Below, one piece after another: positions 1 to 11,696 of a stretch of 64,000 bases of DNA. The notes under the pieces were generated by a model. The model searched no databases. It had not been told where the DNA came from and saw nothing but the letters and a program-made list of their open reading frames with translations. Position numbers and translations under genes: made by a program. The first letter of the stretch is position 1. Every line of letters begins with the position of its first letter. Location of the stretch: assembly GCF_018991925.1 (NCBI RefSeq), contig NW_024748870.1, positions 265,007 to 329,006 of the forward strand, in the 5' to 3' direction. This DNA is from Homarus americanus (lineage: Eukaryota > Arthropoda > Malacostraca > Decapoda > Nephropidae).

Positions 1-1027
1 TATGTGTCTCAATTATTGTATTTGGGACAATTTCTTATATGATTTCTGGTCAGCATGGCGACCACAACACAATTTCTTTGTGAAGTCGTTTTGATCGTTA
101 TGAATATTCCTTGCCTTTAAGTCACTCAGTGAATGTTGCTGCACCCTCCCAGACTCTTCTTCACTGAAAGAGAATATGTGAATATATCTATTTGTATATA
201 CATACTGTATATATGTAGACTGTTTACAGTTTTCTTTGTCCCAATTATTCACGTGCTAGTATGAATGCCATGACTGTTTTTCTTCCTATTCTTATGTTCG
301 TTCACAAAAAACCTTTGGGTTTCCGCCCTCGGTTTTCTTATATTATAATTAAAATTGCTCTCAGCATAAAGACCAGATTTGAGTTTTTCTCTTCATAACT
401 TTATTTTTGATGTCCTCAGTAGCGGGTTCAATCTTTCCAGGCGAACTTTAGCGAGGCTGCTAGACTTCGCGTTCCTTCCGGAATGTTGACCTTCCGGTCT
501 TCCCAGCAATCTAGAGTTATGTTGAAATGGACTTTACATCCTTATATGGGTTATATGAGAACAATTCAGGGTGGAATTCTCAACCCAATAAGTATTGCTA
601 GAGTAATAGTGAACGCTGTTGCCAATAAAGCGCTATGTTAGCCGCTCAGCACTGTCAACCCTGCCGGATGATAGTGCGTACGTAGAGATTCTCGCTTAAG
701 CTATTACTTGGGGGATAATGTCTGTGCCCCTGATTGGCAACAAATAGAGATCTTGATGATCCCTCTAAATAAAATGTTCTAAATGAAATTATTTTATGTA
801 AAAAAAAAAAATTCATTGAGCTAAGGGATACTTGAGATAAGATTCGGGAGAGAGATACGTCATGGTGAGTTAATTGTTTATAATTGTCAAATGAGTGACT
901 TATATAACAATAAGAGATCTTAATGAATTAACTTACTAATAATATGATAATTTGGAGTTATATTGATTAAGTTTGGGAGAAAATGGTTTCTCCCTTATAT
1001 TTTTATAATGATATAATGTGACTCATG
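1..1027. other. Non-coding stretch, nothing recognised
   Basis: No open frame here resembles a known protein; the longest is a 79-codon minus-strand frame of low complexity. The sequence is AT-rich with an A run near 800. Part of 400-780 could be the 5' region of the decayed retroelement further right, but I see no motif that shows it. Confidence 0.5.
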
Positions 1028-1825
1028 GTGTCCTTGATAGTATTGAGTGATGAGCTACGAGAACTAGAAAGTTCAGCTCATACACTACACACAAGGAATT
1101 GATAGTTTTGAGTGATGAGCTACAAGGACTAGAAAGTTCAGCTCATACACTACATACAAGGAGTTGATAGTATTGAGTGATGAGCTACAAGGACTAGAAA
1201 GTTCAGCTCATACACTACATACAAGGAGTTGATAGTATTGAGTGATGAGCTACAAGGACTAGAAAGTTTAGCTCAGGCACTACATACAAGGAATTGATAG
1301 TTTTGAGTGATGAGCTACAAGGACTAGAAAGTTCAAGCTCTCATACACTACTTCACAAAGGTTGGTAAAATATTTGAGTGATGAGCTACAAGAAATAGAA
1401 AGTTCAGCTCATACACTACATACAAGGACTTGATAGTATTGAGTGATGAGCTACAAGAACTAGAAAGTTCAGCTCATACACTACATACAGGGACTTGATA
1501 GTATTGAGTGATGAGCTACAAGAACTAGAAAGTTCAGCTCATACACTACATACAAGGACTTGATAGTATTGAGTGATGAGCTACAAGAACTAGAAAGTTC
1601 AGCTCATACACTACATACAAGGACTTGATAGTATTGAGTGATGAGCTACAAGAAATAGAAAGTTCAGCTCATACACTACATACAAGGACTTGATAGTATT
1701 GAGTGATGAGCTACAAGAACTAGAAAGTTCAGCTCATACACTACATACAGGGACTTGATAGTATTAAGTGATAAGCTACAAGGATTAGAAAGTTCAGCTC
1801 AGGCACTACATACAAGGAATTGTCT
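1028..1825. repeat. 65-bp minisatellite, about 12 copies
   Basis: The unit carries TTGATAGTATTGAGTGATGA, then GCTACAAG, TAGAAAGTTCAGCTC and ATACACTACATACAAGGA. The spacing between successive TTGATAG boxes is 65 bp (for example 1561 to 1626). Copies differ by scattered substitutions and one copy near 1330 has small indels. No coding potential. Confidence 0.95.
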
Positions 1826-1939
1826 GTCAGTAGAGAAATTGAATTCAGTAGTAGTAGTTTCACCCAAGACCCAAGGGGGCCATACTACATGTAATTATAA
1901 AAATGTAGAGCCACTTGGATTACTAAGATAGACCCTCAT

Positions 1940-2749
1940 GTGGCTTGCATAATTCATGGCAGCTGTGTCTCAAATAACCTATTTTCACTAAAGGATTGTT
2001 CAGTTTGTTATGGTCAAATTTTTCAATTTCATCAAGCTACAGGTGATAAGAAAGAATTATTGCAGGTCCAAATTAAGAATAGGTGGAATAAGGCCTTGAG
2101 GAGTAAATTTCTAAACGTAAAACAATGGAAAGATCCCAAGTTAACAGAAAGTTTAGGTTTATTGGTGTTAAGTAAGAGACTTAATCCCCACTTAGACAAG
2201 CCTGCTTCTGCTAAAGAAACAAAAACAAGTTATTGGACTTTCCAGACAATGGGGCAGTAGGAAGTCTACAAAAACCTCTATCTACTCAGTCTGATTTCAG
2301 TGGATTCCAGGATCAGGACGATAGGCTGGCTCTAATCATAGTACCAGGTATTCAGTCTCTTGGGCAGGAAGAACCTGTTGAGACTGACTTCATCCTATCC
2401 ACATTTTGGCAACCATTTCCACCTGGGGCTGCTGTCAACTGCCACGCAGCTGATGGATAACATTGAGTGTAAGGATGCTCCCAACAGGTCTTGGATAACA
2501 GTGGTAAGATCTAAGTCTTCTTTGTTTTCTACTACATCTGAATCTGTGGATTCCTTATTCAAGGTATTTTACGAAAATGTTTCTAAACTTCCTGTTTTCT
2601 CAGCACTTACAAACAGACAGGAAGGACAAGCAACTGTAGGTCATCATTCATTGTTTTTGGAAGGTGATACTACACTTTCTTGGCCTGATATTTGCCCAAA
2701 GATGATCTCTGAAACAGACGAAGTCTCGGCTAATGTATTGAAAGACTAA
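1940..2749 (+). pseudogene. Gag-like region of the DIRS-like element (unrecognised)
   Basis: Three overlapping short frames (1940-2260, 2233-2460, 2360-2749) run on from one another through frameshifts. I see no zinc knuckle or other gag motif. They are placed here because of their position directly upstream of the RT remnant. Function is inferred from position only. Confidence 0.35.
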
Positions 2750-3155
2750 CTATTAACTAAGTTTGTGCTGGACTATGTAAATAGTAAAATTCAGAACTGG
2801 ACAAATGTTTCACTGCTGCTTTAAAAGGGATCCCATATTCCCTGTACAACTCATTTTTGATATGTTGCTGAGCCCTAATGCTAAAGTCCAGCTATGAGTA
2901 AGCTACAACACAAGCTTCAAGTGGTAGTTTATTTATTGCTACGTTCTTCCCTCTTTTCCTGCTTTGTTTGATGAACAATCATTGGTTAAATATAGATCTG
3001 CTGTTGGCGCTATTAATACATTGTTCCCAGGATTCCTCAGACCTTTTGTGGAAATCTAAGAAAAGAGGAAGGTTTTACAGGGGAACAGATTCAGCTGCTC
3101 GGTTCAGTTATCAACCGAGAGAAAACTTTTAGGAGGAAATAATCAAAGACTTAAT

Positions 3156-4700
3156 AGGGGTGATCACTGCTTTTGTTCAAAAGTGGAAGGGAGACGTTAT
3201 TCCACCACACTTCAGCAGCATCCACTCCCTTCCAATGAAGCCAGAAAAGCTGGGCTCGCCTATTCAGCTACTAAACAGAGGTGTTGGCAGAACTGTTGCA
3301 GTCAGAGAATACTTCATGTCTCTGCCTATTCCCAGTCCCCAAGAAAGGCATTACAATTACAGGATTTTGGATCTTTCAACTTAATCAAATTTATTGCCAA
3401 AGAAGTTTCAAGGTGCTCACTTATGACCATCTGAGGCATCTACTCCGCCTAATGCTTGATCTCAAAAGTGATCTCAAGATGCCTATTATCACGTTCCTGT
3501 TGGGTTCCCAGGCACAGAACATTTCCTGGTGTTCAAAGTAGGGGAATTAAGTTATCAATTCACAGTGATGTCATTCGCCCGACAATTGGCGTTTCAAAGT
3601 CTTGTACAAAAACTGGCTTAACATTCCCAGGAAATATCCTTGGCGAAGGGAGGGAGATTATTAGCCAATCTAGGACGACACATTACGGAAACTTTTTTGA
3701 AGATTGTCAGAGGGCGCACTCCAACGCACACACAAGTACTATTTCAAAACCTTGCTTCTAAAGATAAACCAGGTCAAATCAAATTTTGAAATTTAATACC
3801 ATGTCAAAAGTTTGATTGGTTAGGTCCCCAGTGGGATACAAATCAGCAGTCACGGCTTACCAAGAACAAAATTAACAGATTTGATAAACAAAGCAGAAGC
3901 CTTTTGTGTAAAAACACAAGGCTTCTGGCACATTGGGAAAACTTCTGGGTCTGTTGAATTTCGCCACAATAGTGGTTCCATTGGGAAAGTATGAAAACCA
4001 ACTATCTCATCTGCTCGGTTGTTTCAGAAACAGAAATGTTGCTTCTTTCTTCCCTATTCAGATAAAGAATCATCTGTTATGGTGGACAAAGTTGGACAAT
4101 CTAATCGGCCCCTCTCCCTGGGTTCCACCTCAGACAGGCTTGGTCATATAATGGATGTTTCCAAAGTAGAATGGGGATACTATCTTTCAAAAAGGGGAAT
4201 TCAGTCAAGGGAAGTGGAGCAACTTCCTTATACAAAACATAAATATAAAAGAATTAGCAGTGGTCCTATTCTTTTGTCAAAAACCAAATTACAAAATATG
4301 ACGATCCCATTTGCTGCGGACAACAAAAACCGGCAGTGTTTTGTTCCTAAATCATCAAGGATCAACAAGGTCTTGGCCCTTTCTACAACTATAAAAACAA
4401 AAAAAACAAAAAATTCAGCATTCAAAACACAAACACTTTTACCCCAAAGCAACTTATATACCAGGAGTACAAAATAATTAAGCAGATGTTTGTCACTGCC
4501 TCCGCCAGTATCGACAGAAACAGAATGTTCCCTAAAGGTATCGGAGTCTAACATTCTAGTGAAGAAGTTTGGAACTCCACAGATTGATCTGTTTACACCA
4601 AAATCATGAGGCGCTTATGCATTTCTATGTCAAATCTTCTAGAGATGCCCTACTCTTAGATTGGAACCTTTGAATTCAATCTATCTGTTTCCCACCCAGA
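3156..4700 (+). pseudogene. DIRS-like reverse transcriptase and RNase H remnant
   Basis: After allowing frameshifts, the RT shows an ILDLS box near 3360-3378, an AYYHVPVG box near 3481-3510 (motif A region, typical of DIRS and Gypsy RTs) and FLVFKVGELSYQFTVMSFA near 3520-3580. Further down, GPSPWVPPQTG near 4110 precedes a possible RNase H start. FGTPQIDLFTP near 4566-4600 matches the 'tPxIDLFA' block known in DIRS pol proteins after RNase H. Stops, frameshifts and an A-rich insertion near 4380-4440 make this non-functional. The YxDD region is not clearly readable. Confidence 0.65.
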
Positions 4701-4719
4701 AAATATTGCCCAAATTGTT

Positions 4720-5195
4720 CACACAAACACAGATCCTTCAAAGGCAAGGTAATTTTAATTGCACCATATTGGATCCTACAACCTGGTGCCTGGGATCTGC
4801 TGGACTGGTGCCCGAATTCAAGCAATTGCAAACAAGGATGTCTAGACCAGTACATTCTCAGTTAGGAGATATCCTTGGCACTTCATGCTTTCATGGTTTC
4901 TCAAAAAGTTTTTAATAGGTTGCTGGGTAATTCCAATATAGCTCACCAAGTATTAGCAGGTCATAGACCCTGCAAACTTCTATTCAATATGAGAAAGCTT
5001 GGAATCTTTTCAATAATTTATCAAGTTAACAACCCAGAATCATTATCGAAAACAGTTTGTTACACCCCTTAGAATTTCTTGTTCAGAGTTAAAAGGCCTT
5101 CAAGGATCGACAATTGCATCTTATAAATCAGCATTGGTTGACCCCTTGCTTTGGGGTTTAATATTACTTTTGAACCCAAGGACCCTTTTTCATTC
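4720..5195 (+). pseudogene. DIRS tyrosine recombinase, N-terminal remnant
   Basis: The block around 4735-4810 (GKVILIAPYWILQPGAWD after frame correction) matches the conserved segment upstream of the DIRS recombinase. At 5095-5136 the reading GLQGSTIASYKSAL matches the helix of the core-binding domain of tyrosine recombinases, where 'STI..Y.SAL' is typical. The catalytic domain (R, HxxR, Y) is absent because the element ends in the 25-bp satellite. Confidence 0.6.
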
Positions 5196-5208
5196 AGAGA
5201 CTCTCCTC

Positions 5209-5674
5209 TAATCTATATAAATGCAGATATAGCTAAACTACATAAATGCAGATACACCTATCTATATAAATGCAAAAACACCTAATCTATATAAATGCAG
5301 ATACACCTAATCTATATAAAAGCAGATACACCTAATCTATATAAATGCAGGTACATATAATCTATATAAATGCATATACACCTAATCTATATAAATGCAG
5401 ATACAACTAATTTATATAAATGCAGATACAGCTAATCTATATTAATGCAGATACACCTAATATATATAAATGCAGAAAGACCTAATCTATTTAAATGCAG
5501 ATAAACCTCATCTACATAATGCAGATAGAACTAATCTATTATATGCAGATAAACCTAATCTATATAAATGCAGATACACCTAATCTATATAAATGCAGAT
5601 ACACCTAATCTATATAAATGCATATACACCTAATCTATATAAATGCATATAATCTTAATTTATATAAATGCATA
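5209..5674 (+). repeat. 25-bp satellite array 1
   Basis: Tandem copies of a 25-bp unit, core CTATATAAATGCAGATACAC followed by CTAAT; for example TAATC at 5581 and 5606. About 18 copies with substitutions. Every unit contains a TATA-box-like CTATATAAA. Confidence 0.95.
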
Positions 5675-5676
5675 TA

Positions 5677-6334
5677 CAGGTTGTACCTCTCTAGTCCGGC
5701 AACCTCGGGACCTGACCGGTGCCGGACCATGGAAAATGCCGGACCATGGAAATTCACCCTTTTCCTGAATAGATAGTGACTTGTGCTTATGCCTGGAAGC
5801 ACTAGCACCACTTTCTCTGCGTCATGGTCTCTTTGAAGACATATTGAAGGGTTAAATGTCGTATAGTAGCTTCTCAAATTTCGCGAGTTTTTAATTCTTA
5901 ACGTATTTTATTGGAATACACAAAAAAATAAATAAATAAAAATTTTGATGGCGGAAACTTGAATTTCGACAGGTTTGAACGACCCGCCAACGTGCAGATG
6001 ACGTGCATAATCGTGTAAACAGCGTCATTTCTATTATGTACAAAAGATTTATTATTGTTTATTACTGAATGTCTTTTTTATTGAATTAATGTTTATGTGT
6101 GCAAAATGAGCAATACAATTCATTAATAATACGTAGAAAATTAAAACACATGAGGAAATGACCCACATTGGGGCCTGAGGGGCAAAAATTTAATACTCCT
6201 GTAATAATAACAATAATTCAGATAAAAAAAAAAAAAAAAAAAAGCTGCCTATCTACCTATTGGACAAACTAAAATCGTTCCGGACCACGCGAGTTTCCGG
6301 ACCACAGAATGCCGGACTAGAGAGGTACAACCTG
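5677..6334. mobile_element. Non-autonomous TIR element, TA target duplication (copy 1)
   Basis: Starts CAGGTTGTACCTCTCTAGTC and ends with the exact inverse, GACTAGAGAGGTACAACCTG, a perfect TIR of about 25 bp continuing to CCGGCA. TA dinucleotides flank it at 5675-5676 and 6335-6336. TA duplication and a CAG start fit Tc1/mariner-pogo (Tigger-like) derivatives. It has no transposase, length is 658 bp, and a second GTCCGGACC-like inverted segment lies inside each end. A 3' tail of another repeat family (6168-6230) is fused into it. Confidence 0.85.
6168..6230 (-). repeat. Dispersed LINE/SINE 3'-tail fragment
   Basis: Contains CCCACATTGGGGCCTGAGGGG followed by AAAATTTAAT and TAATAATAACAAT, matching the tail found at 16917, 26503, 55372 and 62840. 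It replaces internal sequence that the second TIR-element copy still has at about 8275-8527. Confidence 0.55.
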
Positions 6335-6336
6335 TA

Positions 6337-7356
6337 CTCCTAATATATATAAATTCAGATACACCTAATCTATATGAATGCAGATACACCTAATCTATAT
6401 AAATGCAAATATACCTAATTTATATAAATGCAATTGCAGCTAATCTATGCAAATGCAGATACACCTAATCTATATAAATGCAGATACACCTTATCTTTAT
6501 AAATATTGATACACCTAATCTATATAAATTCAGATACACCTAATCTATATAAATGCAGATACACCTAATCTATATAAATGCAAATATACCTAATCTATAT
6601 AAATGCAATTACAGCTAATCTATGTAAATGCAGATACACCTAATCTATATACATGAAGATACATCTAATCTATATGAATACAGATACACCTGATCTATAT
6701 AAATGCAGATACACCTTTCTATATAAATGTTGATGCACCAAATCTATAGAAATGGAGATACCCCTAATCTATACAAATGCAGATACACCAATTCTATAAA
6801 AATGCAGATACACCTAATCTATATAAATGCAACTACTGCTAATCTATGTAAATGCAGATACACCTAATCTATATAAAGGCAGATACACATAATGTATAGA
6901 AATGGAGATACACCTAATCTATAAAAAATGCAGGTACATATAATCTATATAAATGCTGATACACCTAATCTATATAATTTCAGATACACCTAATCTATAT
7001 AAAGGCAGATACACATAATGTATAGAAATGGAGATACACCTAATCTATATAAAAGCAGATACACCTAATCTATATAAATGCAGATACACCTAATCTATAT
7101 AAATGTTGATACACCTAATCTATATAAATGCAGATACACCTAATCTATAAATGCAGATACAACTGATCTATATAAATGCAGATACTCGTCATCTCTATAA
7201 ATGCAGATACACCTAATCTATATAAATGTTGATACATCTACTCTATATAAATGCAGATACACCTAATCTATATAAATGCAGATACAACTGATCTATATAA
7301 ATGCAGATACACGTCATCTCTATAAATGCAGATACACCTAATCTATATAAATTCAG
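6337..7356 (+). repeat. 25-bp satellite array 2
   Basis: The same 25-bp unit continues after the TIR element, about 40 copies. Variants include GTTGATACAC, GGAGATACAC and TGCAATTACAGCTAATC, the last recurring every few units, which suggests local amplification of blocks. Confidence 0.95.
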
Positions 7357-7669
7357 GATAGGATAGTGGGAATATGTTGAATCAGCAGCTTTGTCGCTAC
7401 TTAAGCGACTTATTTCAGGGGAGGCTGAGGAAATGAAACAATTAGTTGCCAAAGATGGGTCATTCAGCAGTTATCGCTTATCATCAAGTATTTAAGACCT
7501 GACTGTAGATCTGTACCAGTGTCAGCAACACCTCAGCCTGCCTGGCGGTTTAATTACAGCAGTTTAGCACAGCTGCATCCAATACAACATGTATATAGAG
7601 AGCACATTGTGAGTTTCCTTTCTCCAACCCATCCTGAGTGTGAACCAAACAATCTCATACCCCACAACA
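7357..7669 (+). mobile_element. Divergent solo LTR (related to 8528-10145 element)
   Basis: The segment 7560-7669 matches the inverse of the LTR at 8528: CATCCAATACAACATGTATA, TAGAGAGCACATTGTGAG, and the end CATACCCCACA. The start GATAGTGGGAATA resembles the LTR start TGTAGTGGAATT. It lies in the satellite in plus orientation, with no internal region, so a solo LTR is the simplest reading. The middle part is diverged. Confidence 0.6.
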
Positions 7670-7673
7670 CCTT

Positions 7674-7819
7674 ACATATATATAAATGCAGATACACCTA
7701 ATCTATATAAATGCAGATACACCTAATCTCTATAAATGCAGGTACACTTAATCTATATAAATGCTGATACACCTAATCTATATAAATGTTGATACACCTA
7801 ATCTATATAAATGTTGATA
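7674..7819 (+). repeat. 25-bp satellite array 3
   Basis: About six units of the 25-bp satellite between the solo LTR and the second TIR element. Confidence 0.9.
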
Positions 7820-8527
7820 CAGGTTGTACCTCTCTAGTCCGGCAACCTCGGGACCTGACCGGTGCCGGACCATGGAAATTCACCCTTATCCTGGATACAT
7901 AGTGACTTGTGCTTATGCACCACTTTCTCTGCATCATAGTCTCTTTGAAGACATATTGAAGGGTTAAATGTCGTATAGTAGCTTCTCAAATTTCGCGAGT
8001 TTTTAATTCTTAACGTATTTTATTGGAACACACAAAAAAATAAAATAAAAAAAAAATTTGACGGCGGAAACTTGAATTTCGACAGGTTTGAACGGCCCGC
8101 CAATGTGCAGACGACGTGCATAATCGTGTAAACAGCGTCATTTCTCTTATGTACAAAAGATTCATTATTGTTTATTACTGAATGTCTTTTTTATTGAATT
8201 AATGTTTATGTGTGCAAAATGAGCAATACAATTCATTAATAATACGTAGAATATTAAAACACACGAGGAAATGACACAGCATTGTTTTCGTTGGTTACAA
8301 AGCCAGTGACTGACTGGTTCTACATATAAAACTGAAGAAAATAAGACCTTGGTTGTAGCTGTAGTAAAATTAATATGGTTGTTTTAAGTAATGTTATTTA
8401 ATGTTAATAAATGGAACAATAGAAGTAGCTAGCGATAATGGTAAAGAAAAAAGAGAGATCGCATATGTGAGTGCGCATGCGCACACGTGAAAACATATCG
8501 TCATTACTTTACATAAGAATATGAAAG

Positions 8528-8997
8528 TGTGGGGTATGAGATTGTTTGGTGTTCACACTCAGGATGGGATGGATAAAGGAAACTCACAATGTGCTCTCTA
8601 TATACATGTTGTATTGGATGTACAATGCAGCTTGGTGCTGGGAAGGCAGCATGGTTACAAGCGTGATGTAGAGAGAGCTGGTTGGTGAGGACGCTCAGAG
8701 AAGGACAGCTTGTGGGTCGCCATGCTCGCCAGCGGGAGAGAGGACCGCCAGGCAGGCGGAGGAGCGAGGACCGCCAGGCAGGCGGAGGTGTTGCTGGCTG
8801 GTTGGTGTAGGTAGAAAGAGAGAGATCACCACGAGGTCAGGTCTTAAATAGCGGGGGTAGGCGTGGCTTAGCAGTTGACCCCCGCTCCGTGGTGTATGGC
8901 GGCGCTGGTTGACCCAGACCACGAGGCATACACTGGGGAATTGGTGGGGACTGCTACTCAGGGACAAACAGCGTTTGTAGGGGAGAATTCCACTACA
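8528..8997 (-). repeat. 3' LTR of the minus-strand LTR element
   Basis: 470 bp. It differs from the other LTR mainly by an extra tandem copy of a segment of about 28 bp (GAGGACCGCCAGGCAGGCGG, near 8730-8790). Confidence 0.8.
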
Positions 8998-9015
8998 ATA
9001 CTCCCCCTTCCCTCC
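8998..9015 (-). promoter_or_regulatory. Polypurine tract
   Basis: On the minus strand GGAGGGAAGGGGGAG lies directly before the 3' LTR, the expected place for plus-strand DNA priming. Confidence 0.7.
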
Positions 9016-9678
9016 AGGCGGTGTAGGAGACTTGTTGTCTGCAGGGTTGCTTAGCACATGTGAGGCAGAACGGGCGGTGCATGCCTCATGTGAGACAACG
9101 GCGATGGCGTGGATGAGCCGGTCGCTGGGGACAACTGTCTAGATACACAATATCTGTGGGAGTAGAGAGGGAGAAAAAGGGTGTGTGGAGGCGATGAATT
9201 TTGTGCTTCCCTCATGGCAGGTACCGAGTCGTCAGATGCGCCTGCTGGGGTGTGTGGGCCTGGGTCAGGAGCAGGGGCTGCGTCGGCAGAAACGGATGAG
9301 GGCTCGTGACAGCAGCTGGGTCCACGACAGCAGCAGGGTGCAGGACATTAGCAGGGAGTACCTGGGGGAGAAAAGAGGGGGTGTGTTGGTCCGCACTCAG
9401 GAACAGAGGCCGCATCAAGGGCGGCAGGGGTCACTGCTGGGCCGGGGTCGGCGTCTGAGGCAGGACGGGTGTGCTGGGGTCGGTAGGACGTGGTGCTTAG
9501 GGCAGGAAGAGGAGCTGGTGTCTGCTTAGAGTAGCAGAGCTGCTCTAGGGTGTCTAACCTGCGGTGTAGAGACAGTAGCTGTAGAGCCGATGAGAGCTGC
9601 TTCTGGGTGGTTAAGCCAGTCTTCCATGTTGCTTGAAGACTGGGAGCGTGATCAGTTTCTCCTCCATCCTGTGTGAGT

Positions 9679-9698
9679 GCGAATCTCCGGGGGTCACC
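9679..9698 (-). promoter_or_regulatory. tRNA primer-binding site
   Basis: On the minus strand TGGTGACCCCCGGAGATTC begins two bases after the 5' LTR. A TGG start complementary to a tRNA CCA end is the standard PBS form; which tRNA is used was not determined. Confidence 0.7.
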
Positions 9699-9700
9699 AT

Positions 9701-10145
9701 TTGTGGGGTATGAAATTGTTTGGTGTTCACACTCAGGATGGAATGGAGAAAGGAAACTCACGATGTGCTCTCTATATACATGTTGTATTGGATGTACAAT
9801 GCGGCTTGGTGCTGGGAAGGCAGCATGGTTACAAGCGTGATGTAGAGAGAGCTGGTTGGTGAGGACGCTCAGAGAAGGACAGCTTGTGGGTCGCCATGCT
9901 CGCCAGCGGGAGAGAGGACCGCCAGGCAGGCGGAGGTGTTGCTGGCTGGTTGGTGTAGGTAGAAAGAGAGAGATCACCACGAGGTCAGGTCTTAAATAGC
10001 GGGGGTAGGCGTGGCTTAGCAGTTGACCCCCGCTCCGTGGTGTATGGCGGCGCTGGTTGACCTAGACCACGAGGCATACACTGGGGAATTGGTGGGGTCG
10101 GCTAGGCAGCGACAAACAGCGTTTGTAGGGGAGAATTCCACTACA
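9701..10145 (-). repeat. 5' LTR of the minus-strand LTR element
   Basis: 445 bp, TG...CA ends, close match to 8528-8997. The high identity apart from one tandem duplication suggests recent insertion. Confidence 0.8.
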
Positions 10146-10218
10146 CTGCCTATCTACCTATTGGACAAACTAAAATCGTTCCGGACCACAGAATGCCGGA
10201 CTAGAGAGGTACAACCTG

Positions 10219-10851
10219 TACACCTAATCTATATAAATGCAGATACACCTTGTCTATATAAATGCAGATACACCTAATCTATAGAAATGGAGATACACCT
10301 AATCTATAAAAGTGCAGATACACCTAATCTATATAAATGTTGATACACCTAATCTATTTAAATGCAGATACACCTAATCTATATAAATGGAGATACCTAA
10401 TCTATATAGATGTTGATACACCTAATATATATAAATGCAGATACACCTAATCTATATAAATGCAGATACACCTAATGTATAGAAATGGAGATACACCTAA
10501 TCTATAAAAGTGCAGATACACCTAATCTATATAAATGTTGATACAACAAATCTATGTAAATGCAGATACACCTAATCTATTTAAATGCAGATACACCTAA
10601 TCTATATAATGGAGACACAACTAATCTATATAAAGGGAGATACAACTAATCTATATAAATGCAGATACACCTAATCTATATAAATGGAGATACCTAATCT
10701 ATATAAATGTTGATACACCTAATCTGTATAAATGCAGATACACCTAATCTATATAAATGCATAAACACCTCCTCTATATAAATGCAGATACAACTAATGT
10801 ATATAAATGCAAATACACCTAATCTATATAAAAGCAGATACACCTAATCTT
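10219..10851 (+). repeat. 25-bp satellite array 4
   Basis: About 25 copies of the unit. Blocks such as 'ATAGAAATGGAGATACACCTAA, then AAAGTGCAGATAC' recur, again suggesting multi-unit amplification. Confidence 0.95.
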
Positions 10852-11696
10852 TCTTGATAAAATCACACGGGCAGGATGCAAATACATTACAGGAGGATCT
10901 AAATAAACTGCAGGGGTGGTCTGAAAAATGGCAAATGAAATTCAACACCAGCAAGTGCAGCGTACTTAATATTGGAAGAACAAATACTTATAATGTATAC
11001 AGCCTTAACAACATCAACCTAGAGAAGTCGACTTGTGAAAGAGACCTAGGGGTACTTGTAAGCCCGGACCTAAGGCCTAGAAAACAGTGCATTAATGTTC
11101 GAAATAAGGCAAACAGAGTATTGGGTTTTATATCTAGAAGTGTAAGTAACAAGAGTGCAGAGGTCTTATTGCAACTATATCTTGCGCTAGTCAGGTCAAA
11201 GACCGACATTATATGGAAGTTCAGTTTTTGGTGCCCTATTATAGAATGGATATAAATTCACTAGAGTCGGTGCAGTGAAGAATGACAAAAATGATTCCGA
11301 CTTCAGAAACCTTCCATATCAGGATAGGTTAAAGAAACTTAACTGCATTCCCTAGAAAGACGAAAGTGGGAGATATGAGAAGCTTTTAAGTGTGAAAGGA
11401 ATCAATAAAGGGGATATAGATAAAGCTCTATAATACCGGTTATGATAGACTCGAGCAACGATCTGCTGATAAGTTTAGGTTTAGGAGGGAGATAGGAAGA
11501 AACTGGTTCACAAATAGGGTGGTGGACGAGTGGAACAAGCTTAGCAACTTTGTAGAAAGTGCGAGAACCCTGGAAAGTTTCAAAAGGAGGCTGGATAGAT
11601 TCATGGATGATAGAGAGTGGTAGTAACTCTGGACAGGAGCTGCCATGCACAGGCCAACCGGCCTATTGCAGACTCCTTATTTTTTTATGTTCTTAT
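10852..11696 (+). pseudogene. CR1-like LINE, 3' fragment (family II)
   Basis: The translation at 10854-11255 shows the RT C-terminal part of a CR1-like non-LTR element: LQEDLNKLQGWSEKWQMKFN, CERDLGVLVSPDL, and VLGFISRSVSNKSAEVLLQL. It is then frameshifted but recognisable to DRFMDDREW near 11620. It ends with the CR1-like tail TTTTTATGTTCTTATG. The 5' end is truncated at a 20-base segment that is also found at the ends of the PLE at 13489-14338. Not functional. Confidence 0.85.

Larger units (their letters stand above)
1940..5195 (+). mobile_element. Decayed DIRS-like (tyrosine recombinase) retroelement
   Basis: Broken frames on the plus strand appear in the order expected for a DIRS element: an unrecognised gag-like part, reverse transcriptase, RNase H, then a tyrosine-recombinase N-terminal part. 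No LTRs flank it, and the right end is cut off at the 25-bp satellite around 5200, so the catalytic recombinase half and terminal repeats are missing. Multiple stops and frameshifts show it is dead. The DIRS assignment rests on the RT, RNase H and YR motifs described in the sub-entries; Ngaro- or PAT-like relatives are not excluded. Confidence 0.7.
8528..10145 (-). mobile_element. Short Gypsy-type LTR element (TRIM-like), minus strand
   Basis: Two direct repeats (8528-8997 and 9701-10145) start TGTGGGGTATGA and end GAATTCCACTACA on the plus strand, flanking only 703 bp. Read on the minus strand the LTR is TGTAGTGG...CCCCACA. A primer-binding site TGGTGACCCCCGGAGATTC follows the 5' LTR after two bases (9679-9698), and a purine tract (8998-9015) precedes the 3' LTR. 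The internal part has no gag or pol motif, only a proline-rich frame on the minus strand, so it is non-autonomous. I see no clear target duplication (flanks AAAG and CTGC). Confidence 0.8.
7820..10218. mobile_element. Non-autonomous TIR element, copy 2, split by an LTR element
   Basis: Same ends as copy 1: CAGGTTGTACCTCTCTAG at 7820 and the inverse ending at 10218, flanked by TA at 7818-7819 and 10219-10220. The left 450 bp are nearly identical to copy 1. A 1618-bp LTR element is inserted at 8528-10145; without it this copy would be about 781 bp. It also keeps internal sequence at about 8275-8527 that copy 1 lacks. Confidence 0.85.

Noticed and set aside
9348..9980. 210-codon minus-strand frame as a gene
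   Set aside because: It spans the 5' LTR and non-coding interior of a gene-less LTR element, with no gag or protease motif.
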